Source of the DNA: Baffinella frigidus
Lineage: Eukaryota > Cryptophyceae > Cryptomonadales > Baffinellaceae
Assembly: GCA_026770585.1 (NCBI GenBank)
Contig: MU647570.1
Span: 74,760 to 86,141 of the forward strand
Length of the DNA: 11,382 nt
Direction: 5' to 3'
Shown here: in pieces, positions 5,213 through 11,336 of the stretch
Position numbering within the stretch: position 1 is the stretch's first letter
Layout: the number at the start of each line of letters is the position of its first letter
The notes under the pieces: generated by a model
The model's input: the letters and a program-made list of their open reading frames with translations, nothing else
Told to the model about the DNA's origin: nothing
The model's database searches: none
Made by a program: the position numbers and the translations under genes

Positions 5213-8200
5213 GTCCGAAAACACCCACAAGTTCGCGCATTGCCCCGCCCGGGCGCTTTGCATAGATGCCCAGGGGAGATCCGCGGCCTTTGAACGCCAC
5301 GACTACGCTGGATCTCTTCACTGAGCCGGAGCACCCGCCTGGGGACAAAGCACCTTTGCCACCCAATCTCAACGCGCCAACCCCATCCCCCAAAGGCGTT
5401 GGCGACGGCGGCGACCGACATGGGGCTCTCCCCGTCCTCCCACGGGCTCTTTCCACGCGGCGCAATAGAGCTGGTGCGGCCCCGCCCCATCCCCTGTACA
5501 TTTCACGTGGCCGCCGCCAATTCGCCGAGCAGAAGCACCCATCCCCTGGAGCTACCCCACGCCAGGGATGTTGACAGAATGGTGGCCCTCACGACTCTTT
5601 CACATGAGGAAAGGACGTACCTTGGTCCCATACCGCATGCTGGCTGCTGGCCCGTTTTGGAGAATGCTGGGCCTTGTTTTCATGGGAATATCGTTCCAAT
5701 TTAGGACAGTTTCGTGGTACAAATTTTAAAACAATGCTAACTAAAACACTAAAAAACACTTGTAAACCTCTTGAGTTTAAAATTTGTACCAGTTAAGTCT
5801 GAGGCGGGCCCCTCCGGTCGTCCTAAATTGGAACGATATTTCCATTAGTTTAGGACTCTTTTCCAGGAGCCAGAGGGGCCTACCGTCTCCAGTACCGGAT
5901 GCTACATCGCGCGAGACCGTCTGACTGCAGAGTCTCACGCCTCTTGGCCGATCACTGTGGTCACTGCGTTCCCGGTGCCAACCCTCTAGAGGCATTTGGT
6001 CTCACCAGTTTTGGTCAAGACTGGGGCTGTTTTCCACGTCAAAGTTGACGGTTTTGTACCACGAACCCAGAATGACAACTTGAGAATAGTGTGCCAACCG
6101 GACTGAGGCAGAGCTAGACCCTGACCGTACCAGATTTCTATGGGCGCTGCATTTACATGATGCACCCTCAAATACAAACACTCCACGTAGTCCGTACGAG
6201 CTACAGGTTTGGGATGTTGTATAGTCCCGCTCAGCTGTACTTCCTGAATAAAGCAACTCGCTCTCTCTAACACTCCACGCGAAAGCAACTCGCTCTCTCT
6301 AACACTCCACGCGTGCAGGTGGATTTTTGTCCCCCAGCTCTAATCCCTCTGCTCTAGTCCAGCGTCCACCATCCCTGGTCCCTGAGCTCTAGTAAACAGA
6401 AACACTCCTCGTGCGCAGGTGGAGTTTTTCCAGGAGCGGTGCCACGCAGCGTGGGAGGCTGACCTGGCTGCTCTCGATAAGGAGGTGCGATCCCTCCCAG
6501 TGTGCAGGACCCCAGATTGTCAAGTTGAGAATAGCCCGGCAAGAGGTTTGCATCCAACCGCTCTACCTCGGTCGGGTTGAAGGACCTTGAACTCGACCGA
6601 GGCAAAGTTCTCAACTTGACAATCGGAGCTGTGTCGTTTGAGTTCGTCAACTTTGGGCTGGAAAAGGACCCCGGGTCACCGAATTTCATTTCGGAACATA
6701 TCAGATTATGTGGCGACCTTAAGGCTTCCAACGCCGAAGATAACGATGGATATGCTATTTGAGTCACGAAAACAAGGCTAAGAAGAGATTAAATTGGTGG
6801 GGCCGAATCGACTGAGGTAGAGCTAGGCATTCCCTCGGGGCTGGAACCGGCGAGAGAGAGAGTGGGTGGGTGGGTGAGTGAGAGAGAGAGCGAGAGAGAG
6901 GGAGAGCGAGAGAGCGATAGAGAGAGAGCGCGCGCGAGAGAGAGAGAGACCTTTATTCACACCACCACGACCGGCATGTATTTCCCCCAACAGAACCCTG
7001 CTTGGTCCAACGTGTTGGGAGTAGCTTCACAAATCCTCCCAACACATGACCCCCCCTATTGAGGCCGTACACCACATTTCCAAAACGTCAAGAGGTCCTA
7101 CACCCTATACAGCCTCAACAAACGTTCCCAACTCATCTGCCCCACGAATGAAGCAGTTGACTCATTCGAAGATCTCCTGGTACCCACCCTGCCCTGTTTA
7201 GTCACCTTCCCGATGAAAAACCTGGCGGATTAGTGACCTGCGTCCCACGGTCGTGGCAGAGTCTTGCAACGCGCCAGCGGCTCATGGTAGCGCTCTCGCC
7301 CCGTCTCCTCAAGACTGCACCCTCTCGAACCTGCCACGCGCCCCGCGTGTCCTACCTCGTCGCTGCACCTTACAAACCATCTTATTGGAGGGATGCATCT
7401 CGACACATTCACCCCCCCACAAATCCCGGAACACTACAACGTTGGTGTCCCGGGACGCGTGAGAGGATCACGGAGGCCCTCTCGATCCGCCTCCTCAACC
7501 ACACCAGGCTATCCATGCCAAGATAATAGATGTCATTTGTAAGTGTGTGTGTAGTAATTTCAGATGTTTGGTCACGTGGCGCCCGAAAAACGGGCGCCTC
7601 TCCCTACAAATCGCTACAATCGACTTTTATTCTGTTGGCATGGATAGCCTCGTGGGAAAGACTGGGGCTGGAACCCAGATTGTTTCAACGTGTGATCTTC
7701 GCTTTACAAATCCCCCCTACCCATCCGCCCCTATAGAGTGCACCACATTTTGCACTGACCAGAATCCCTACACCCTGCACGGCCTCAACAAATGCTCCTA
7801 ACACATGAGCCCCCACGGGTTTCGCGTGCAAGGCCCCGCTACGCGAGAGCGGCTCACGCAAGCGCTCTCACCCTTATCCGGGGAAAGCTATGTTTCCTTC
7901 ATTTGATGGCAATGAAAATTGCTACACAAATGCTTCAATATTACTAATAAGAACGAATTGTGCAGTAATTTTCGTTGCCATCAAATGAAAGAAAAATAGG
8001 TTTCTCCGGATAAACCCCGCCTCCTCAAAACCGCTCTAACAATTCCACACGGGCGCGGCAGCATCAAGTTGACAATGCTGGTACTAAATCGTTGACGTTG
8101 GGCATTGTTTCATTCTTTCGCGGCAGAGCCAAATCTGGCCACGTTACCGCTAAATCTAGGGGTCCCAAAACCCTCGAGGCCCACCGTGTGGACGGCCTCA

Positions 8201-10001
8201 ACAAATGTTCCTAACACATCAAGCCCCACAGAATCTCGGGACACGTGAGAGGATCACGCAAGCTCTCTCGACCCGGCTCCTCAAGACAGCGCCCTACATG
8301 TCCTCCTGGCCCCAGGCCCTGGCCCTCCAGGCCATCCCGACACACGCCCCAGGTCCGTCAGCCCTAGACCTTTGACCCTGAGCCCTAGACCCTGCGCCCT
8401 GCACCCTACATCCTACACCATACACCATACACCCTTCTCCCTAAGTTGTAAGCCGTACATGTCCTCCTGGCCCCAGGTTCTGGCCCTGCAGGCGATCCCG
8501 ACGCACGCCCCGGGTACGTTAAAGCTAGACCCTAGACCCTAGACCCTTGACCCTGAGCCCTCGACCCTACACCCTACTCCCTACACCCTACACCCTACAC
8601 CCTACACCCCACACCCTACACCCTAAGGTGGAAGCCCTTCATCAGCACGTGGCCCCAGGCCCTGGTCCTCCAGGCCATCCCGACACACGCCCCAGGTACG
8701 GCAAACCTGTACCTACCCTACACCCTACACCCTACACCCTACACCCTACACCCTACACCCTACACCCTACACCCTATACCCTACACCCTACACCCTACAC
8801 CATACACCCTCAGCTGGAAGCCGTACATGTCCTCCTGGCCCCAGGCTCTGGCCCTCCAGGCGATCCCGACGCACGCCCCGGGTACTCCCAAACTCTAGAC
8901 CCTAGACCCTTGATACTGAGCCCTAGACCCTAGACCCTAGACCCTAGACCCTAGACCCTAGACCCTAAACCCTAGACCCTAGACCCTAGACCCTAGACCC
9001 TAGACCCTAGACCCTAGACCCCTAGACCCTAGACCCTAGACCCTAGACCCTAAGCTGGAAGCCCTACACGAGCACGTGGCAGCAGGCTTTAGAGTTCGAG
9101 GCCATTCCGACCCACGCCCCAGGCACGTCATAAGCTGTAACCCCAGGCACACGCTCATCCCACCCTCGTACCTAAGGAATCAGGAGGGTTCAGGTGCGAG
9201 GATCTCTTGGCCCTGGCCCTCCAGGCCATTCCGACACACGCTCCAGGTACTCCCGCTCGTCCCGTTCGGCTTTCCCGAAATCTAATCGCGGAACTAGACA
9301 GAATCTGTCCCGCTTCTTAAGGCTTCCACCGCCGGAGATAAGGGTGTATAGGCTATTTTAGGCATAAAATGATGCTATACTACGCCTTTGTATGCGGACA
9401 GATTCTGGGATGTTCCTGGATGAAATCGAAAGGCAGTCTCTCGAGGTTCAGTAGGACGAAGACGCGCCTACGTGTGTGTGTAGACGACAACGAGGCTGCG
9501 CCTGGTCGAGTTGACTAAACATGCTTTTGTGCGCAGCCGAGTTGACTAAAAGTGCTCTTGTGCGCAGCCGAGTTGGCTGAACGTGCTCGTGTGCGCAGCC
9601 GAGTCGACTGAACGTGCTCTTGTGCGCAGGGAGTTGACTCAACACGGTCTCGTGCGCAGCCGCGCTGGCAAGTTGCGCGGTGTGCCAGAGTTGACTAAAC
9701 TTACTCTGATTCGTATCCTCGTGCGCAGACGCGGCGGCGCGTCTGGCGCGGGACGGAATCTACTAGGTGGGGGTGCATTACCCTAGGGGATGTAGAGCGA
9801 GAGAGGAGTTGACTAAACGTGGCCTCGTGCGCATCCGAGTTGACTAAACACGGTTTCGTGCGCAGACGCGGTGGCGCGACTGGCGCGCACGAGCGACGTG
9901 GCCTGGCGCTTCGCTGACGATCCCTCCGCAGACGTCCACCTCGAGTGGTACAGGTGAGGGAGAAGGAGAGTGAGAGGGAGAGAGAGAGTGAGTGAGAGAG
10001 C

Positions 10002-10032
<31 letters not shown>

Positions 10033-11336
10033 CGCGAGAGAGAGAGGTGTTGGGGGGATCTCCTGTCTGGCTTCCTGTCTGGCTTCGGGCTTAGGGTGAA
10101 GGGTTGAGGGTGTGGGAGACCTCAATTCGTACAGGGTTGAGGGTTGACGGGTGTCGGGGTTGAGGTTTGGCTGACGATCACTCTGTCGACGTCCACCTCG
10201 AGTGGTACAGGTGTGTGTTACATCCCTTTCTGCTTTTGGAACCCAGAAAACTTATCCAGAAACCAGAAAACAGAAAACAGAAAACAGAAAACAGAAACCC
10301 TAAACCCTAAACCCTAAACCCTAAACCCTAAACCCTAAACCCTAAACCCTCAGCAAGCGCGTGGCCCTCGGCGGGGTCTACGTCAGCAAACCCGGAACCA
10401 AACCCCGAAACCCTACGTACCAAAACCTGGCTGAAGCTCGTTTCGCCCGCAGCAACCGGGTACCCATTGGGGGAGTCTCTGTGGAGATCTACAGCCGAAA
10501 CCCGAAACCCGAAAACCAAACCCCGAAAACCCGAAACCCAAACCCGAAACCCGAACCCGAAACCCGAAACCCGAACCCCGAAACCCGAAACCCGAAACCC
10601 AAAACCCAAAATCCGAAACCCTAAACCCGAAACCCGAAATCTGCAGCAAGCGGGTGGCTCTCGGGGGAGTGTACGTCGCAGCAGAAATCTACATGCTGAC
10701 TGACTACTCGGAGGGCTTCACCGACACCATCGATTTCCTCGCCCGGTGAGAGGGGGCATGCGATAATTGAGATACCTAGAATGAGAGAACCGAGATACCT
10801 AGGTAGGCTGTACCTATTCCCACCACAGGCCTGCGTGGTCCCTCGCACCCCTCCTCTCTCGTGCCCGGTGAGAGAGGAGGGGTGAGAGGGGACGGCGAGA
10901 GACCTTTATGGATGTACATGTTGCCGCCATGCATTCCCCCCCACTGATGGTACGTGAGAGGGGAAGCGAGAGGGTCGAGATACCACACGAGAATGCCACA
11001 GGGGCCTATTTAAAAGTGATTTGACACATGTGTGTAGCAACTTTCGCGAGATTGGTGTGTTGCAACTTTCGTGAGATTGGGGACGTAACTCTGCGAAATT
11101 AGCATAAACACCAGGCACTACACAGACATGCCCGCGAAGTCTGTGTCCAAGCTTCGAGAGAGACCGTGATTGATGCCAAGATGGCCGCCATCCTTTCCAA
11201 CCACACCCAGCCACCGGACACCCCTAAACCCTAAACCCTACACCCTAAACCATAAACCATACACCATAAACCCTAATCGCCTCGCAGCAAGCTGGACATG
11301 CTGCCATCCAGCGACCCCCCCCCCCCCAAACCCTAA
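4838..11336 (+). CDS. COQ9: COQ9, mitochondrial ubiquinone biosynthesis lipid-binding protein, split gene
   Basis: Exons 4838-5212, 5396-5473, 6419-6499, 8232-8352, 9866-9953, 10647-10745 join with matching phases (0,0,0,1,2) through GT-AG introns of 183, 945, 1732, 1513 and 693 nt, giving about 280 codons; a possible exon 7 starts at 11288. COQ9 is a TetR-like fold protein of the mitochondrial matrix that binds CoQ intermediates and presents them to the hydroxylase COQ7. Family signatures appear in order: LERALEHVHTWGWTTQ, ALATAATDMGLSP, VEFFQERCHAAW, ALSTRLLKTAPYM-SSWPQAL, DVAWRFADDPSADVHLEWYS, KRVALGGVYVAAEIYMLTDY, SEGFTDTIDFLAR. Human COQ9 aligns gaplessly in the last part (WYTRRAMLAAIY; HWPRAL). 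The WY pair belongs to the conserved surface patch described for COQ7 contact. Length to FLAR fits the family (human 318 aa), lacking only the last ~35-40 residues, probably beyond the window. Introns are crowded with partial exon copies. Confidence 0.93.
5396..5473 (+). CDS. COQ9: COQ9 exon 2
   Basis: 26 codons between acceptor CCCAAAG and donor GTGCGG: ALATAATDMGLSPSSHGLFP, then RGAIEL. This is the helix-turn-helix remnant of the TetR-like fold; the human protein has EGAQSLGLS here. Confidence 0.92.
5550..5590. repeat. Dispersed repeat CCCACGCCAGGGATG
   Basis: About 37 bp beginning CTACCCCACGCCAGGGATG closely match 2748-2784 in HAT1 intron 4. The rest of 5474-5680 in COQ9 intron 2 shows nothing recognisable. 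Confidence 0.55.
5685..5843. mobile_element. MITE-like foldback element in COQ9 intron 2
   Basis: Terminal inverted repeats of 23-24 bp (5685-5707 starting GGAATATCGTTCC; 5820-5843 ending GAACGATATTTCC) with one base difference. There is an inner perfect 15-bp pair GGTACAAATTTTAAA at 5716-5730 and inverted at 5776-5790. AT-rich, no coding sequence. Confidence 0.8.
5985..6119. mobile_element. TCTAGCTC-family MITE-like copy in COQ9 intron 2
   Basis: Reverse orientation: GGTCTCACCAGTTTTGG at one end, core CAAAGTTGACGGTTTTGTAC and GACAACTTGAGAATAG, terminal GAGGCAGAGCTAGA. 5850-5984 is unremarkable. Confidence 0.65.
6250..6330 (+). repeat. Duplicated acceptor region of COQ9 exon 3 plus exon start copy
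   Basis: Two perfect 32-bp tandem units (6250-6281, 6282-6313) containing CTCTCTCTAACACTCC, a branch-point plus pyrimidine motif. They are followed by TGCAG and GTGGATTTTTG, a copy of the exon 3 start (GTGGAGTTTTTC). The real acceptor lies 100 bp further on. Confidence 0.8.
6419..6499 (+). CDS. COQ9: COQ9 exon 3
   Basis: 27 codons, phase 0 at both ends, acceptor GTGCGCAG and donor GTGTGC. It reads VEFFQERCHAAWEADLAALD, then KEVRSLP, the amphipathic helix that in human COQ9 follows GSELILHF. Confidence 0.88.
6600..6830. mobile_element. Composite TCTAGCTC-family MITE-like remnant
   Basis: Core TTCTCAACTTGACAAT (6608) and TTCGTCAACTTTGGGC, with right end GACTGAGGTAGAGCTAG near 6812-6828. An inverted core fragment sits at 6518-6535. 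The middle shares AAGGCTTCCAACGCCG with 9320-9336. Confidence 0.5.
6850..6950. repeat. GA-rich simple repeat with GCGCGCGC centre
   Basis: Purine-rich GAGAGA tract with GAGAGCGCGCGCGAGAGA, then GAGACCTTTATTCAC. The same tract type occurs at 9957-10047, and GAGACCTTTAT with CATGCATTCCCCCC recurs near 10899-10945. Confidence 0.75.
7260..7322 (+). pseudogene. Copy 1 of COQ9 exon 4 5' part, acceptor intact
   Basis: Acceptor GTGGCAG then SLATRQRLMVALSPRLLKTAP without stops, matching NLGTRERITQALSTRLLKTAP codon for codon, including phase. It lacks the WPQAL half and a donor at the homologous site. Confidence 0.8.
7449..7507 (+). pseudogene. Copy 2 of COQ9 exon 4 5' part
   Basis: Reads PGTRERITEALSIRLLNHT. 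It lacks an acceptor AG at the homologous place, and similarity ends at the same codon region as copy 1. Confidence 0.75.
7836..8037 (+). pseudogene. Copy 3 of COQ9 exon 4 5' part, split by a MITE
   Basis: Reads ATRERLTQALSP up to 7873, then the element at 7874-8013, then resumes CGCCTCCTCAAAACCGCT (RLLKTA). Removing the insert and one ACCC restores the alignment to copy 1. Confidence 0.78.
7874..8013. mobile_element. MITE-like element with about 50-bp terminal inverted repeats and ACCC target duplication
   Basis: Ends TTATCCGGGGAAAGCTATGT and, inverted, TTATCCGGAGAAACCTATTT; the arms stay similar for about 50 bp through TTTGATGGCAAYGAAAATTRCT. Flanked by ACCC at 7870-7873 and 8014-8017. 140 bp, too small to code for a transposase. 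Confidence 0.85.
8232..8352 (+). CDS. COQ9: COQ9 exon 4
   Basis: 121 nt from acceptor CCCACAG to donor GTCCGT, starting phase 0 and ending phase 1. Encodes NLGTRERITQALSTRLLKTA then PYMSSWPQALALQAIPTHAP, aligning to human [20 protein letters not shown]. It is the only copy holding both halves. Confidence 0.92.
8353..8445. repeat. Heptamer-derived intron segment
   Basis: Starts with the exon 4 donor GTCCGT and then consists of degenerate CCCTAGA, CCCTGAG and CCCTACA units ending CCCTAAG. Confidence 0.8.
8446..8513 (+). pseudogene. 68-nt cassette 1 (copy of COQ9 exon 4 3' part)
   Basis: Between CCCTAAG and GTACGT. Contains KPYMSSWPQVLALQAIPTHAP-like coding with an early TAA in the frame at its left edge (TTGTAAGCC). 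Ends CCCCGG instead of CCCCAG. Confidence 0.8.
8514..8627. repeat. CCCTAGA then CCCTACA heptamer array between cassettes
   Basis: 114 nt starting with donor-like GTACGT and ending CCCTAAG; almost wholly heptamers. Confidence 0.85.
8628..8695 (+). pseudogene. 68-nt cassette 2 (copy of COQ9 exon 4 3' part)
   Basis: Open in the COQ9 frame: WKPFISTWPQALVLQAIPTH-like after a start GTGGAAG, ending CCCCAG before GTACGG. AG precedes and GT follows. Confidence 0.82.
8696..8813. repeat. (CCCTACA)n array between cassettes
   Basis: 118 nt of nearly uniform CCCTACA, starting with donor-like GTACGG and ending CCCTCAG. Confidence 0.9.
8814..8881 (+). pseudogene. 68-nt cassette 3 (copy of COQ9 exon 4 3' part)
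   Basis: Preceded by CCCTCAG, followed by GTACTC. Open in the COQ9 frame: WKPYMSSWPQALALQAIPTH then AP. Nearly identical in protein to the real exon. Confidence 0.83.
8882..9054. repeat. (CCCTAGA)n array between cassettes
   Basis: 173 nt, almost uniform CCCTAGA, ending CCCTAAG. Confidence 0.9.
9055..9122 (+). pseudogene. 68-nt cassette 4 (copy of COQ9 exon 4 3' part) with GC donor position
   Basis: Reads WKPYTSTWQQALEFEAIPTH then AP. It is followed by GCACGT, so a GC donor or a lost GT. The most diverged of the four full cassettes. Confidence 0.78.
9205..9246 (+). pseudogene. Truncated fifth copy of COQ9 exon 4 3' end
   Basis: TGGCCCTCCAGGCCATTCC through CTCCAG followed by GTACTC. The left half is deleted and out of frame; no heptamers precede it. 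Confidence 0.7.
9299..9407. mobile_element. Short element with 12-bp perfect inverted ends CAGAATCTGTCC
   Basis: Ends at 9299-9310 and 9396-9407 are perfect inverted repeats. The interior AAGGCTTCCACCGCCGGAGA resembles 6722-6741 in intron 3. Confidence 0.6.
9509..9865 (+). repeat. Array of branch-point plus acceptor modules (period 30-31 bp)
   Basis: GAGTTGACTAAAC-like motifs followed about 20 nt later by GTGCGCAG. GCGCAG starts at 9531, 9562, 9593, 9624, 9654, 9723 and 9860, with a mutated GCGCAT at 9829. The module at 9860 is the acceptor of exon 5. Contains CTAAAC/CTGAAC branch-like cores. Confidence 0.88.
9729..9752 (+). pseudogene. Copy of COQ9 exon 5 start with intact acceptor
   Basis: After GTGCGCAG it reads DAAARLARDGI (first codon split) against DAVARLARTSDV in exon 5, then diverges. 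Confidence 0.75.
9866..9953 (+). CDS. COQ9: COQ9 exon 5
   Basis: 88 nt, begins with two bases completing Asp and ends phase 2 before GTGAGG. Encodes AVARLARTSDVAWRFADDPS then ADVHLEWY, aligning to human [20 protein letters not shown]. Confidence 0.9.
9957..10047. repeat. GA-rich simple repeat after exon 5 donor
   Basis: GAGAGA tract with a GCGCGCGC centre, similar to 6850-6950, starting three bases past the donor. Confidence 0.8.
10170..10210 (+). pseudogene. Copy of COQ9 exon 5 3' end with intact donor
   Basis: 41 nt reading ADDHSVDVHLEWY and ending TACAG before GTGTGT, the same length as the homologous part of exon 5 (9913-9953). No acceptor. Confidence 0.85.
10255..10350. repeat. ACAGAAA then CCCTAAA heptamer array
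   Basis: 7-bp period throughout: about five ACAGAAA units passing directly into about nine CCCTAAA units, which end CCCTCAG at an exon 6 copy. Confidence 0.88.
10354..10386 (+). pseudogene. Copy 1 of COQ9 exon 6 start, acceptor intact
   Basis: After CCCTCAG: SKRVALGGVYVSK (first codon split), nearly identical to the exon 6 start SKRVALGGVYVAA, then heptamer-like sequence. Confidence 0.82.
10453..10493 (+). pseudogene. Copy 2 of COQ9 exon 6 start, acceptor intact
   Basis: After CCCGCAG: SNRVPIGGVSVEIY, with a 6-nt in-frame deletion against VALGGVYVAAEIY. Runs into CCCGAAA repeats. Confidence 0.8.
10494..10640. repeat. (CCCGAAA)n heptamer array
   Basis: About 20 units of CCCGAAA with CCCAAAA/CCCTAAA variants, directly preceding the exon 6 acceptor. 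Confidence 0.9.
10647..10745 (+). CDS. COQ9: COQ9 exon 6
   Basis: 99 nt from acceptor ATCTGCAG to donor GTGAGA. Encodes KRVALGGVYVAAEIYMLTDY then SEGFTDTIDFLA. Human RRAMLAAIYNTTELVMMQDS aligns without gaps. Starts in phase 2, ends phase 2. Confidence 0.92.
10746..11221. other. COQ9 intron 6, mostly non-repetitive
   Basis: Contains a short copy of the exon 6 end (CTCGTGCCCG then GTGAGAG, near 10858), GAGACCTTTAT at 10899 shared with intron 3, and a 24-25 bp tandem pair around GCAACTTTCGYGAGATTGG (11037-11082). Nothing else recognised. Confidence 0.5.
11222..11275. repeat. Degenerate CCCTAAA/CCATAAA array
   Basis: Seven-base units including CCCTAAA, CCCTACA, CCATAAA and CCATACA, just before the putative exon 7 acceptor. 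Confidence 0.85.
11288..11336 (+). CDS. COQ9: Possible COQ9 exon 7 (or truncated copy of it)
   Basis: Acceptor CTCGCAG completes Arg after FLA, giving RKLDMLPSSD. The frame then runs through a 13-C tract and heptamers to P-K-P-stop. No donor is visible. In phase with exon 6, but the family has about 35 further residues, so the real exon probably lies beyond the window. Confidence 0.4.

Larger units (their letters stand above)
6990..8231. repeat. Series of diverged duplications of intron 3 end plus exon 4 start
   Basis: The segment GGCCTCAACAAATGTTCCTAA (or variants) followed by CACAT, CCCCAC and an exon 4 start recurs at about 7107, 7781 and 8190, with a shorter related copy near 7370-7445. 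Each ends in a copy of exon 4's 5' part; only the last leads to the full exon. Confidence 0.7.

Noticed and set aside
3986-5293. A 435-codon open frame on plus covering the promoter and COQ9 exon 1
   Set aside because: Its first ~240 codons run antisense through HAT1 exons 1-2 and the promoter with no family resemblance. Only the part from 4838 matches a real protein, and it ends at the donor at 5213.
4522-5490. Long minus-strand open frames of 322 and 255 codons
   Set aside because: They are antisense to COQ9 exons 1-2 in GC-rich DNA, low-complexity and without motifs. The exon call on plus is far stronger.
6862-7062. ESEREGERESDRERARARER open frame
   Set aside because: Simple translation of the GA-rich repeat in COQ9 intron 3.
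8547-8933. Repeat protein of PYTLHPT units
   Set aside because: It is a translation of CCCTACA heptamers (7 bp x 3 gives a 7-residue repeat) reading through COQ9 exon copies in the wrong frame.
9509-9865. CRISPR-like array
   Set aside because: The period of 30-31 bp has no unique spacers, repeats are diverged, and each unit matches an intron end next to exon 5 in a eukaryotic gene.
10328-10649. GFGFRVSG- and NPKPETRN-type repeat proteins on either strand
   Set aside because: Artefacts of the CCCGAAA array; no independent support for coding.
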